45,267 nucleotides of DNA from Bradyrhizobium sp. JYMT SZCCT0180 (GTDB taxonomy: Bacteria > Pseudomonadota > Alphaproteobacteria > Rhizobiales > Xanthobacteraceae). Numbering within the stretch: position 1 is the first letter of the stretch; each line of letters starts with the position of its first letter. The notes under the pieces are model-generated. The model had not been told where the DNA came from, did not search any database, and saw nothing but the letters and a program-made list of their open reading frames with translations. This document shows, piece by piece, positions 17,234 through 25,678 of this stretch. Position numbers and translations under genes: made by a program. Where the stretch lies: NCBI RefSeq assembly GCF_018130165.1, contig NZ_JAFCLZ010000041.1:1-45267 (forward strand), given 5' to 3'.

Positions 17234-17446
17234 ATGTTACGCTTCAACGAGTTCATGCAAGGTCGAACGCCAGAACTTTTGAACGACAAAGCAACACTAG
17301 TTGCGGTGCTTCTCGATGCGGATTTTCCTGCGAATGCAGAGTTCAGATTTTACGTGTGGGAAGACGAGCCAACCACCGAGGTGCTGGTCGAGGTACCCGG
17401 CAATAAGAACGTTCTCCGCCAGGCCCATGCCAAGTTGAAATGCTGA
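17234..17446 (+). CDS. Small hypothetical protein
   Basis: A possible 70-residue acidic protein (MLRFNEFMQGRTPELLNDKATLVAVLLDADFPANAEFRFYVWED...) with mixed alpha/beta character. No family is recognised and the ribosome binding site is weak. It overlaps at its 3' end the region opposite a decayed methyltransferase fragment. It might be a real small accessory gene or a chance frame. Confidence 0.3.
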   Translation: MLRFNEFMQGRTPELLNDKATLVAVLLDADFPANAEFRFYVWEDEPTTEVLVEVPGNKNVLRQAHAKLKC

Positions 17447-17466
17447 AGGCGCCCTAACGAAAACTG

Positions 17467-17637
17467 CTGCGCAGCCCAAATGTCAACGCGGAAGCCTGCG
17501 GTGCGGAAAGCTTGCAAAAACACGTCGGCCTTATTCCATCGGTAGAAGGTCACGCAGAACTTGCCCGGCTTGAGAACGCGATACATTTCACGATATGCCG
17601 GCGTCACCTGCGCTCCACGGCAAATCTCACAGCTCAA
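17467..17637 (-). pseudogene. Fragment of a phage-type DNA methyltransferase
   Basis: Minus-strand residues EMYRVLKPGKFCVTFYRW followed by NKADVFLQAFRTAGFRV match the segment after the catalytic DPPY motif in the small N4/N6 DNA methyltransferases common in proteobacterial prophages (normally EMYRVLKP..-SFYGWN-AD-F--AW--AGF). The N-terminal catalytic motif and the C-terminal part are missing, so only about 45 residues remain. Non-functional. Confidence 0.6.
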
Positions 17638-17644
17638 TTTGCAA

Positions 17645-18232
17645 CTATTTACTCAGCCGCTCGCGGATCTCAATGGCGAACTCCGCCTGGTCCAGTAGCT
17701 CGTTGACGTCGATCCCCGATTTCTCATACATCTCCTTCCACACAACCTCGGTATCGTCATAAGCCTGCATGATCTCGTCATGCGTAACCATATCTTCCCA
17801 AGCCTGCTTGAGATTGAAGGTCTTCTTGATGTTCGCCTCTTCGTCAGTGGTCTCGTAATCCACCGACTCGTCAACTGGCTTTCCGTGGGCAATCGTGTCT
17901 CTGAAGGTTTTCATCTTCACCAGGGAAGTATAGGGGCGCTTATTCCAATTCACGGACATGCCCAGGGTCTTGAACACTAGCTTCAGCTTATCTTTCCAAC
18001 GCTGATTTTCGTTCCAGGGCTTAACGTATCGCACGCCCATGAAGTTCACTTTGGCCTCGAAATCGAAGGCCAACATAATGCCCAGTGTCATGTAGTCGAA
18101 GCCGATCCCGTCTCGCTCGTTCCTTTTGATCTTGTCCTCAATGACGCCCTTCGTGAAGCCTGCGAAGTTCTCCAACGTGTTGTGGATGTGAAGCTTCCGA
18201 TGCCCCGTAACTCGGGCTTTGACTATCCCCAT
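17645..18232 (-). CDS. Hypothetical protein with a HEPN-like RxxxxH motif
   Basis: A 195-residue soluble protein, acidic at the C-terminus. R111-DTIA-H116 (KTFRDTIAHGKP) is an Rx4H motif in a predicted helix, the signature of HEPN RNases found in toxins and abortive infection proteins. The N-terminal half (HNTLENFAGFTKGVIEDKIK, FDYMTLGIMLAFDFEAKVNF) is helical, as expected for a HEPN bundle. No overall family match is claimed. A G-rich ribosome binding site precedes the ATG at 18232. It lies in a gene-poor accessory stretch with broken genes on both sides. It could be a defence or toxin protein, or a structural HEPN protein. Confidence 0.6.
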   Translation of the reverse strand: MGIVKARVTGHRKLHIHNTLENFAGFTKGVIEDKIKRNERDGIGFDYMTLGIMLAFDFEAKVNFMGVRYVKPWNENQRWKDKLKLVFKTLGMSVNWNKRPYTSLVKMKTFRDTIAHGKPVDESVDYETTDEEANIKKTFNLKQAWEDMVTHDEIMQAYDDTEVVWKEMYEKSGIDVNELLDQAEFAIEIRERLSK

Positions 18233-18317
18233 GAACGCCCCCTTATGCCCTTCAATCGATGTTGGAAATTGTGATGCGGTCCGTATTCTCCGCCATATGA
18301 AGGTGGTGGAGATTGCT

Positions 18318-18753
18318 ATGACTATACCTGAGCGCGAGTAGCGCGAAAGGTTTCAGGCCCTAGATCTGGCTCGGCAGGATGCCCTGCTGATCGCGATCCA
18401 CAACGCAGGGAAGAAAAGCGCCGGCAGAGCCCTTCTTTGAGGTTGTTGAGAGTCTAGCCAACGGGACCAAGCACTTCAGCATGAACAATGCCAAAGGTAT
18501 TATGACCCAGGTGCTCAGGTTCGAGGCCGGAGGACATGAATATGACGACTACATTGGTCGCTCGCTCGATGTCGGATTTCCAGATGGCAACGAGGTCCAC
18601 TGGATCGACGTATCGCAGATCCTGGAGCATGTGCTCATATTCTGGCAGCGGTTCTTTGAGACTTACAAGCCTCAGATGTTGATCAAAAAGCCGAAGATGA
18701 CCATGGATCAGATAGCCAAAGGCGCGATCCACAAAACGCACGGCGATGCCTAG
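18318..18753 (+). pseudogene. Broken gene of unknown function (nonsense and frameshift)
   Basis: An ATG at 18318 follows a good ribosome binding site (GGTGGTGGAG) and starts MTIPERE, but a TAG interrupts at 18339. The frame then reads RERFQALDLARQDALLIAIHNAGKK and stops at 18441. A +1 shift near 18420-18435 continues coherently as AEPFFEVVESLANGTKHFSM into a 90-residue frame ending at 18753. The continuity suggests one original gene of about 145 residues now carrying two lesions. The last 90 residues (from the ATG at 18481) could still be expressed. No family is recognised. Confidence 0.45.
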
Positions 18754-18936
18754 TTGCGACGGGATCCTCGCGGGTCTTCATCCATCAAGCCGGAAACTGA
18801 CCAGGAAAAAGAGGCATGTGAGGAGGAGCGCAAGCTTACTCAGGCCGGGATAGGGTGGATCGAGAAAGTTGGAAACGTGACGAAAACTTATGACGAGAAC
18901 GGCACGCTGATTGGGACGTGCGATAGTAACAAGTGA
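18754..18936 (+). CDS. Doubtful small acidic protein
   Basis: A 60-residue frame with a TTG start directly after the preceding stop codon (KPETDQEKEACEEERKLTQAGIGWIEKVGNVTKTYDENGTLIG). It is highly charged. The composition looks protein-like, but there is no family and no clear ribosome binding site. It may be a remnant belonging to the broken gene upstream. Confidence 0.25.
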   Translation: MRRDPRGSSSIKPETDQEKEACEEERKLTQAGIGWIEKVGNVTKTYDENGTLIGTCDSNK

Positions 18937-19439
18937 AAGTGAGGAATGTGGACGAAGTAATTGTTGAACGGCTCGGGCCTACTGATGACTCGTCGGACGA
19001 GTACATCCCGTAATGTTACGAGCGCGGTTTGAAATTAAATTCATGAAATACATAGGGTCTTCGAGGAGGGCGCTGCGAGGGCCGTAACCCATTGTTGGCA
19101 CTTGGGAATATAAGCCTGGCCGGGGGTGCTCTCCCATTGAGTTTTAAGACCTGCGGTTGCACAACTGTACCGGCCGTCGACTCGCGGATTGTCAGTTGGA
19201 ACGAAAAGCCATGATGTTGTACATGGCGCTAACTGATTTGAACGTCGTTCGGAAAAGCAGAAATACGACTCGACTGGTCGTGCAAATCAATGATTTAAGT
19301 AAAGGCGAGAACAATATAGGAACGTTTGAGCCTCCAGGCCATATGTGGATAACAGAGGGATTGGCGAGGGATCGCTAAGGCAGATGAATCATCCACGGCA
19401 TAAGTAGGTCTGGCACGACCTCTGCTTGAGGATTTGGAC
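18937..19439. other. Region without a supported gene
   Basis: About 500 bp, lower in GC than the flanks. A 73-codon open frame (19157-19378, plus) exists, but nothing in it is recognisable. No RNA gene or repeat is evident. Confidence 0.35.
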
Positions 19440-19664
19440 ATGGCAACTAGCAAAACACCCGTGAAGGTGAACGGTGACGCTCGGCCTGAATCTGACCTAA
19501 GTCAGGTCTTGGCACACGGGCCAGCTCTCAGTGAGGCGTATGGCCGAATTATTGGAAGTGTTCTTGTCCTGGCGGCTGTTTTGAAAACCAGTCGGGGGCC
19601 TCTAGGTGTGGCTGCTCTTTTGACGGTAGCGGTAACCATCTTGTACAAGCTTTGGTTTAGATAG
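19440..19664 (+). CDS. Small membrane protein
   Basis: A 74-residue protein. GAGG at 19428-19431 supports the ATG at 19440. Residues about 1-30 are polar, followed by a hydrophobic hairpin of about 35-52 (GRIIGSVLVLAAVLKT) and about 56-71 (GVAALLTVAVTILYKLW), ending in a cationic tail. It sits 36 bp before the long HEPN-like gene and probably shares its transcript. Small membrane proteins beside HEPN proteins occur in some defence loci. The function is unknown. Confidence 0.5.
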   Translation: MATSKTPVKVNGDARPESDLSQVLAHGPALSEAYGRIIGSVLVLAAVLKTSRGPLGVAALLTVAVTILYKLWFR

Positions 19665-19699
19665 AAGAGTCGCAGCTCAAGAAACTCGATGGGGGAAGA

Positions 19700-21466
19700 A
19701 TGAGACTGCCCAAACACGTGTGGCCCAATGACGATGCGAGCCGGGGCATTCTCATGTTCGCTCAGCAGATGGCGGAGATGTTAAGTCCGACCAGCTACGA
19801 GAGCTACAGAGCTTATACGCTTTGTACCATCTCCCGACTGCGCGAAGCGCTGTCTGTGATCGACGACGTGAAAGATGGTCGAATTAATGCTTTGGCACTG
19901 CATCCCGTCGTAGCTGAACTAGCCTGGTCGCTCACGCGCGACCCGATTGTAAGTAAAAGGTGTACGGCGGAGCTTGGTTCGTTTGCGCGACTAACTGCGG
20001 GTAATCAATATTCTCTCGACGAACTGAAAGCCCACATTGTTCTGCTGCTGAAGCTTAACGAGGATGACTATAAGGCAAGACTCGAAACCCTCCTTCTGGA
20101 TCTTTTCAGCACTTCGGGCGTGCGCAATGAGTTTCGCAGAACGACTGCGTTTTATTGCAGTCATCTAGTAAATCGCGGTTTCGCAAAAACGTTCATCGCC
20201 CGGGTAGTGGAAGAGCACTTCTACGCGACGCCAATCCCAAGTCCCGACGCCAATACACTTCGCGAATTTTTCGGCAGGTTCCAAGAGACGACAGCGAAAC
20301 ATCAGATATATGCCGCCGTTGCTGAAGAGTTCGGTAGATTTCTGGCCCCGCTAGGTTTTATTGTGAAAGCTATGTGGGCCATAGACCCGTCGATCGCAGC
20401 GCTCATAAATCCGGACGGCCTATACCCATTGGTCGTCACGGCTGATCGTGACGCCCTCGATTCGTGCAGTGCGGTCGCGTCGCTAAATGAAACGTTCACT
20501 TCGGTGGGGGCGTTCACGTATCTGGCGCCCACGGTTTGGCAGTGGGATTGGAATCCAAAAATGTACGTGGTGAGGGAGGGCAGCGCATCGGCGGGTGTTG
20601 TTGAAACCATCACCTCAATCAATTTTCAAAGAAATAGAACCAATGCGACCAGCGGCCATCAGCTTACAAGCATCAGAAAATACCTTATTCGGATTCTCAA
20701 CGACTTCGATGGAAGATCGACGGAGCGCCTGACCGCGTCCATCAATACCGGCGCGCTCGCGCGTACGTCGCCAAGCCTGGAAAACAAGCTAATATCGCTT
20801 TGGTCGGCGGTAGAGGTCCTTCTTAGCGAGCCTCCTATGAACACGGCGAGGATTGTTCACTACACGAAGTTGCTTATCCCCGTGATTTGTCTGAGATATG
20901 TCCGATTACTATTTGCCGCAGTATCTGACGAGATGCTGGTCACGTATCGCAAAAAATACGCATCACAGATTTACCGCGAGGCCATGCTAGGCTCAAGCGT
21001 CGACATGCACTCAAGATTTGCATCGGTGATGCTGATGCCCGCGCATGATCCAATTCGAAAAGAACTGCTCAAAGTGTGCTCCGCCAATCCACTGGTTTTG
21101 CATCGACTTTATCGGCTCCATCGTGAGTTTTCAGATCCTGCATCTGCCTTAGCATCCATTCTTTCACATGAAAAACGAGTGGAATGGCAAATCCATAGAA
21201 TCTATCGTGCTAGAAATAATTTGGTGCACGCCGGCCGTGTGCCGAGTTATCTGGACTCTCTTGTGATCAACCTCTTTGAGTACTACCGCAGCTCAGTTTC
21301 AGCGATTGTGAACAAAGCAAAGAAGGAGGACCAATTGTCGGACATTGACCAGGTTGTGGCTGAGATCGGCATCGAATACGGAATACTCAAACGATATTTG
21401 CTGGAGCTGGGCAAAGCCAAGGAGCTCAAGGTCGATGATCTGAAGCGTCTGATTAGACCCAATTGA
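19700..21466 (+). CDS. Large HEPN-domain-like protein
   Basis: A 588-residue soluble protein of unrecognised family. Near the C-terminus R505-NNLV-H510 (RARNNLVHAGR) is a textbook HEPN Rx4H motif. About 140 residues earlier, ENKLISLWSAVEVLL has the look of the first helix of such domains (LxxLWxALExLL). The N-terminal 350 residues are mixed and partly beta (VGAFTYLAPTVWQWDWNPKMYVV), possibly a sensor. The protein could be a metal-independent RNase of a defence system. The preceding small membrane gene and the gene that starts 6 bp downstream suggest a three-gene operon. GC is somewhat lower than in the host genes, consistent with transfer. Confidence 0.65.
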   Translation: MRLPKHVWPNDDASRGILMFAQQMAEMLSPTSYESYRAYTLCTISRLREALSVIDDVKDGRINALALHPVVAELAWSLTRDPIVSKRCTAELGSFARLTAGNQYSLDELKAHIVLLLKLNEDDYKARLETLLLDLFSTSGVRNEFRRTTAFYCSHLVNRGFAKTFIARVVEEHFYATPIPSPDANTLREFFGRFQETTAKHQIYAAVAEEFGRFLAPLGFIVKAMWAIDPSIAALINPDGLYPLVVTADRDALDSCSAVASLNETFTSVGAFTYLAPTVWQWDWNPKMYVVREGSASAGVVETITSINFQRNRTNATSGHQLTSIRKYLIRILNDFDGRSTERLTASINTGALARTSPSLENKLISLWSAVEVLLSEPPMNTARIVHYTKLLIPVICLRYVRLLFAAVSDEMLVTYRKKYASQIYREAMLGSSVDMHSRFASVMLMPAHDPIRKELLKVCSANPLVLHRLYRLHREFSDPASALASILSHEKRVEWQIHRIYRARNNLVHAGRVPSYLDSLVINLFEYYRSSVSAIVNKAKKEDQLSDIDQVVAEIGIEYGILKRYLLELGKAKELKVDDLKRLIRPN

Positions 21467-21472
21467 GGTTAC

Positions 21473-21994
21473 GTGAGTAAAAACCTTAAAGAGTTACTCA
21501 AAGAGCGGCCCTCCGATGCGGAGGTCGGGGCTTTATTCCACGATATGATCAATGATGGCGCACGAGGGAGCATCCTGGCCGGCACTTCTCTGATTGAAGA
21601 TGTGCTTGAAGGAGCCATATCTCACACGTTCAGCCACCTCAGCAAGAATGAGCTTAAGGAGCTATTTGAGGGCACGGCGCCGTTATCGACGTTCTCGGCC
21701 AAGATAAAGATTGCCTACGCCATTGGGGTTGTCGGTCCTATGACCCGTCACGACCTGGAGAAGTTGCGTGAGTTGAGCAACGCATTCGCCCATAGTGCGC
21801 GACACCTCACGTTTGAGCTGCCGGAAATAGCCAGCATCGTGAGAAGCTTGAACGCGCTGAAAGACGTGAAGGGCGGTGAAGGGTACAAGGTCCAACACCA
21901 GTTCGTTGAATCGACCACGCTCCTAATGTGGGTTCTCGTTGGGAAAATGCGCACGCCGGTCGCAAAGGTCCAAGGCATAGACCACCTTGATTAG
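21473..21994 (+). CDS. MltR-like (mannitol repressor fold) protein
   Basis: A 173-residue helical protein starting with GTG, 6 bp after the upstream stop codon. LAGTSLIEDVLEGAISHTF and LEKLRELSNAFAHSARHLTF match the MltR layout (an early helix with GxxLIExxL, later R-N-x-F-A-H). MltR proteins are related to the HEPN fold. Here the arginine of the RNxFAH motif is serine, so an RNase role is unlikely and a structural or antitoxin-like role beside the upstream HEPN protein is plausible. That pairing is inferred. Confidence 0.65.
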   Translation: MSKNLKELLKERPSDAEVGALFHDMINDGARGSILAGTSLIEDVLEGAISHTFSHLSKNELKELFEGTAPLSTFSAKIKIAYAIGVVGPMTRHDLEKLRELSNAFAHSARHLTFELPEIASIVRSLNALKDVKGGEGYKVQHQFVESTTLLMWVLVGKMRTPVAKVQGIDHLD

Positions 21995-22011
21995 TGAAGC
22001 CGCAACATCAC

Positions 22012-22986
22012 CTAGCGTGTTTGCGTAAATTGGTGTTCTGGAGGGTAGAGGGTGAGGGTAGATCCGCGCGAGTGTGCCGCCCAGTACGTGCGCTCTTGAA
22101 ATCCAGGGGTGGCGACAATCACAGCGAAGTCGAATAGTTTCTCTCCGACCAGCAAGTGTGAAGGGAATCCCAGTTCAAGGGGAATAGTGGCGAGGCCTGG
22201 AGAAAATTCTTTGAAAATTGGCATCCGCGGAGGTTGGTACGCAAAGCGGGCCCACTGCAATTGAATTCCCCGGCCGTCATCCCTCCTACCAATTGTACTG
22301 TAGTCTCCAAAGCGAAGTATCTTCAGGCCTAAGTCAATTCCTATATCGACCATCGCATATTCAGCAGGCTGTCTAGATAAATTAACAGCTGTGGGACGAA
22401 GCTCTATCGGTCGTGAAGTTTCTGCGTCCCGGTCGAACTCAATCCTGACTGACAGCTTTCGATCCGTAAAGCCAAGGCGGATCTGCAGATTTGGAGTGGT
22501 CGCTCTCCTCATCACATCCTTAATTTCATAATCCTCCATCGCTACCGATCGAAGGTCGAAACGCTTGTAGTAACGTTTGTCCGGTGCTTGATGCGGCCCG
22601 GTCTGGCTTGCGGGAACCGTTACCACGAAGATTGATCCGCCTCTTTGATTGTCGAGCTGAGCCGTGCGGATGTTGCTTATGCGTGGTTGAACCCGTGAAT
22701 TCAGAATCTGCTCGATCCACTCCCGCGTTATTTTGAGGTCGGTGACGCCAGGATCGTTCTCAGTGGGCTTACGGGTCGCCTTATCTTCCTCAACGCCGTA
22801 GATGAGCTGACCGCCCGCCGAGTTGGCAAAGGCGGACACATCCTTGCACATTTCATTTATCTGCTTGTCGTGCCGCGCCAATGCAGGTGAGGCTTTGTAG
22901 TCAAGGTTTAGGCCTTCCTCGATGCCGTCTGCGACGAGCTTCTGAATGTGAGGATATTCGGTTAAGATGAGGAAGTCGTCGGCCAT
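22012..22986 (-). CDS. AlbA_2 (Schlafen-type) domain protein
   Basis: A 324-residue protein. Residues about 22-160 form an AlbA_2/Schlafen core: EEGLNLDYKAS, then CKDVSAFANSAGGQLIYGVEED, and VVTVPASQTGPHQAPDKRYYKRFD before the conserved C-terminal helices. Schlafen cores of this kind bind, and in some cases cleave, tRNA-like RNA or act as regulators. The C-terminal half (170-324) is beta-rich and unrecognised. It converges on the HEPN/MltR-like pair with only 17 bp between stop codons. Proteins of this type recur in phage-defence islands, but the role here is inference. Confidence 0.75.
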   Translation of the reverse strand: MADDFLILTEYPHIQKLVADGIEEGLNLDYKASPALARHDKQINEMCKDVSAFANSAGGQLIYGVEEDKATRKPTENDPGVTDLKITREWIEQILNSRVQPRISNIRTAQLDNQRGGSIFVVTVPASQTGPHQAPDKRYYKRFDLRSVAMEDYEIKDVMRRATTPNLQIRLGFTDRKLSVRIEFDRDAETSRPIELRPTAVNLSRQPAEYAMVDIGIDLGLKILRFGDYSTIGRRDDGRGIQLQWARFAYQPPRMPIFKEFSPGLATIPLELGFPSHLLVGEKLFDFAVIVATPGFQERTYWAAHSRGSTLTLYPPEHQFTQTR

Positions 22987-23018
22987 CGCAGGGACCTTGT
23001 TGGCAAAACAATAGGGGT

Positions 23019-23201
23019 GTGCCCATAATTGAACGAAGAGAAAGCTATCAGAAGTTGACGTTCAAGAAAGGAGAAACGCCGGAGGGAGCTAAGCCTTTCC
23101 CCAAGGGCGTGAGCGGCAATGCGGCGGGAAGGCCCAAGGAGTCGCTAAGCCTAAACACTCAACGATCAAGCAGGAGGCGAGGGGAAGGAAAGAGCGGATA
23201 A
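23019..23201 (+). pseudogene. Truncated DUF5681-type gene
   Basis: A GTG-started 60-residue frame. KKGETPEGAKPFPKGVSGN and then AAGRPKE is the N-terminal DUF5681 signature (FxKGxSGNPxGRPKG) found in phage and mobile-element proteins. The usual helical continuation is missing; the frame ends in low-complexity arginine/glycine, followed by a purine-rich stretch. It is most likely a leftover of a phage gene. Confidence 0.45.
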
Positions 23202-23366
23202 AAGGAGGAGGAGATGGCGAGTGCTCGAGAAGAAATGGGAGAGGGGGCTCGCTGGGGCGGATGGCCGAGGACGGATAAGAGAATTACACGAAGCTTATCA
23301 GTTGACCGTATGTTCCATAACATTCGATTTGCGAATTTTGGACCTCCCGATGGCCCCTAAATACAG

Positions 23367-23693
23367 CTAGCTGATCTGCCGTTGAGTGGAGTGGCTGCTG
23401 CATAGGTTTTTCCGATGCGCGGTCTTCCAGTCGCCCGCTGACAGTTGGGTGCGCCCGGTCAAATTTCTGCAGAAATCGCCGCCTCTCGTTCGAGCTCCAC
23501 AAAGCGGCGCCCCTTGGAAATCCAGCCATTGCAGATATTCGATCTTTGATAATCGGAAGTATCGAGCGGCAAATAGATCGGGATCGGCATTGTATCGATC
23601 GACCTCAGATGGATCTAAGGAGACCGTGCACGATCCCCGCGGCGTGCAGATATAGGCTCTCCAGATTCGCAAAGCAGGATTGTTTCTGCTCAT
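23367..23693 (-). CDS. Small CGARTR-motif protein
   Basis: A 108-residue protein. The start at 23693 gives MSRNNPALRIWRAYICTPRG; the frame is open further upstream but without sense. The C-terminus carries PLCGARTRGGDFCRN and, 20 residues on, KNLCSSH, a C-x(8)-C...C-x-x-H arrangement like the small zinc-binding CGARTRxGxPC proteins that ride on alphaproteobacterial mobile elements. The function is unknown, probably nucleic-acid binding. It lies between the AlbA_2 gene and the recombinase module. Confidence 0.5.
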   Translation of the reverse strand: MSRNNPALRIWRAYICTPRGSCTVSLDPSEVDRYNADPDLFAARYFRLSKIEYLQWLDFQGAPLCGARTRGGDFCRNLTGRTQLSAGDWKTAHRKNLCSSHSTQRQIS

Positions 23694-23832
23694 ATTCGCT
23701 TTCCTTGGTGAAAGTGAAAACAATGCCTTAGCCGAGACGACTCCGAGACTATTGGCAACGCGAATACCGAGGAGACAGTAGTTTCCAGTCCCCGCGAAGT
23801 ACGAGTTGTTCCAATACGCCGACCGACGCGGT

Positions 23833-23870
23833 GTCAACCGGCTGTCAACTTAGTCAACTTAGTCAACCTA
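23833..23870. repeat. 9-bp iterons at the end of the recombinase module
   Basis: GTCAACTTA, GTCAACTTA and GTCAACCTA follow in tandem (23844-23870), preceded by GTCAACC at 23833. The last unit includes the stop codon of the HTH gene. Period and position resemble the array at 28485-28520 beside the decayed copy of the same gene end. Confidence 0.65.
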
Positions 23871-24365
23871 ACTTTTTCCTCCTGCGGCTACCGAACTGCC
23901 GGGGTCCGAACCACCCGCGGTCGGCTGGACTGCCAGAGGGACCCAAGGTTTAGATAAAGCCAAGCGTTTGCGCTGGGCACCCCAGTCCGGGGGTAGCGGC
24001 TTCAATAGGGATTGCAGCTCAAGTGTCCTTGGCTGCCGCCCGTCCAGGATAGCCTCGATAATATCGGGTGCCAAAAGGGTCAATCGCAGGATGCGGCACA
24101 GATAGGATTCATTGATTCCTTCTGCCTTTGAGAGTTCGGCGGCAGAATCGTACTTGCCGGTTTCGATCAGCCGCCGCCAATGGTGAGCTTTCGCGACGGC
24201 TTTGATCAGGCTATTCGCAAGGCGAGTGGCCGTCGGCTGCCAGTTGTCTGCGCCTGCCGGAACGATAATCTGCTTACGGCCACCGCGCTGCATGAAGGCA
24301 ACGGGGATTGAAATGACCATTACAGCATCCTCAACCGTTTTGCTGGGTCTGGCGGACTTCCTCAT
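23868..24365 (-). CDS. HTH protein of the recombinase/DUF2924 module
   Basis: A 165-residue protein that habitually accompanies large serine recombinases in alphaproteobacteria. IPVAFMQRGGRKQIIVPAG is the N-terminal beta region. KAHHWRRLIETGKYDSAAELSKAEGINESYLCRILRLTLLAPDIIEAIL is a ParB/KorB-like helix-turn-helix. The C-terminus is a proline/glycine-rich tail. Its ATG overlaps the recombinase stop (ATGA), so the two are translated together. It probably directs the recombinase or regulates the module. A degraded second copy of its 3' end lies at 28521-28625. Confidence 0.85.
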   Translation of the reverse strand: MRKSARPSKTVEDAVMVISIPVAFMQRGGRKQIIVPAGADNWQPTATRLANSLIKAVAKAHHWRRLIETGKYDSAAELSKAEGINESYLCRILRLTLLAPDIIEAILDGRQPRTLELQSLLKPLPPDWGAQRKRLALSKPWVPLAVQPTAGGSDPGSSVAAGGKS

Positions 24366-25678
24366 GCGGCTGTGGCCACGTCGGCGGCCAAACCTTTCAT
24401 CTCCGTCACCAGTGACGTGAAGCCTGCGATCACGAGATGCACGTTGACTTTGGTTGGGAAGACCACCACCCGGTCGACCAGGAGGCTCGTGATGCGTTGC
24501 TGCTCGGCCGGGAACAGTTCGTCCCAGACTTCATCGAAGCTCACCAGCACCGCGCGTACCTCGTTCTCAGTCAATTGCGATGGGGTCCCACGTAACTGCT
24601 TCCACGTTGCCACGATGATTTCGGGAGAAGCGACCATCCGTCTGAACTGGCCGACCACGATCTCTTCGATCTCGCCTGCTGGCACACGCATGGAGGGGGC
24701 GCCAGCGGGCTCCCCGGCCTTAATGAGCCGCTGGCTGATGTAATAGCGATAGAGCCGACCCTTGCGACGGGTATGGGTCGGCGACATCGCGGCGCCGGTC
24801 GCGTCGAAAATGAGACCCTTCAACAGGGCAGGGGTCTGCGCTCGACTATTCGCACCCCGTGCGCGGGGGCTTTCTTGGATGATGGCATGCACGCGGTCCC
24901 AGAGCTTGCGGTCGATGATAACCTCATGCTCGCCGGCATAGGCAGTGCCCTTGTGCACGGCGTCGCCGACGTAGGTCCGGTTCTTGAGGATCCTGTAAAG
25001 CACGCCCTTATCGATTGCTTGGCCGTACCGATTGCGGACGTCTTTCTGCCGCAGCTCATGTGCGAGGAGGGTGGCGGACTTCAGGACCAAAAATCGCTTA
25101 AAGATCGAGCGGACGGTCGCGGCGTCGGCCTCGTTCACCACTAGTTTGCGATCCCTAACCTCGTACCCGAAGGGGGCCCAACCGCCCATCCACATCCCCT
25201 TCTTGCGGGAGGCCGCAAACTTGTCGCGGATGCGTTCGCCGATGACCTCCCGCTCGAACTGCGCAAAGGTCATCATGATGTTGAGGTGCATCCGCCCCAT
25301 GGCGTCGGTCGTGTTGAACGACTGCGTGACGGAAACGAACGTTGTCTTATGACGCTCGAAAAGCTCGATCAGCTTGAGAAAGTCGAGCATAGACCTGGAA
25401 AGCCGATCGATCTTGTAAACTGCCACAACATCAATCCTTCCGGCCTGAACATCCGCCAACAATCGCTTGAGGGCTGGGCGTTCGATCGTCCCACCGGAAA
25501 CACCACCGTCGTCATAGCGGTCGTCAACCTGGATCCAGCCTTCCGCACGCTGGCTCACAATGTAGGCCTCACAAGCCTCCCGTTGGGCATCGAGCGAGTT
25601 GAACTCCATCTCCAGCCCCTCCTCGCTGGATTTGCGGGTGTAGACAGCGCACCGGATCTTCCGAACGATTGGCCTCAT
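24362..25678 (-). CDS. Large serine recombinase
   Basis: A 438-residue site-specific recombinase. The catalytic domain (1-160) has Ser17 in VYTRKSS, EFNSLDAQREACEAYI, YDDGGVSGGT, YKIDRLSRS and FAQFEREVIGERIRDK. A recombinase domain (about 165-280) contains GMWMGGWAPFGYEV, and a zinc-ribbon-like or loop segment and a C-terminal coiled region follow. The start at 25678 is chosen because its ATG overlaps the TGA of the DUF2924 gene and gives the normal N-terminus; a longer frame to 25837 runs inside DUF2924. It integrates or excises a mobile element, but no attachment sites could be assigned. It is shorter than phage C31-type enzymes but typical of this module. Confidence 0.92.
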   Translation of the reverse strand: MRPIVRKIRCAVYTRKSSEEGLEMEFNSLDAQREACEAYIVSQRAEGWIQVDDRYDDGGVSGGTIERPALKRLLADVQAGRIDVVAVYKIDRLSRSMLDFLKLIELFERHKTTFVSVTQSFNTTDAMGRMHLNIMMTFAQFEREVIGERIRDKFAASRKKGMWMGGWAPFGYEVRDRKLVVNEADAATVRSIFKRFLVLKSATLLAHELRQKDVRNRYGQAIDKGVLYRILKNRTYVGDAVHKGTAYAGEHEVIIDRKLWDRVHAIIQESPRARGANSRAQTPALLKGLIFDATGAAMSPTHTRRKGRLYRYYISQRLIKAGEPAGAPSMRVPAGEIEEIVVGQFRRMVASPEIIVATWKQLRGTPSQLTENEVRAVLVSFDEVWDELFPAEQQRITSLLVDRVVVFPTKVNVHLVIAGFTSLVTEMKGLAADVATAA

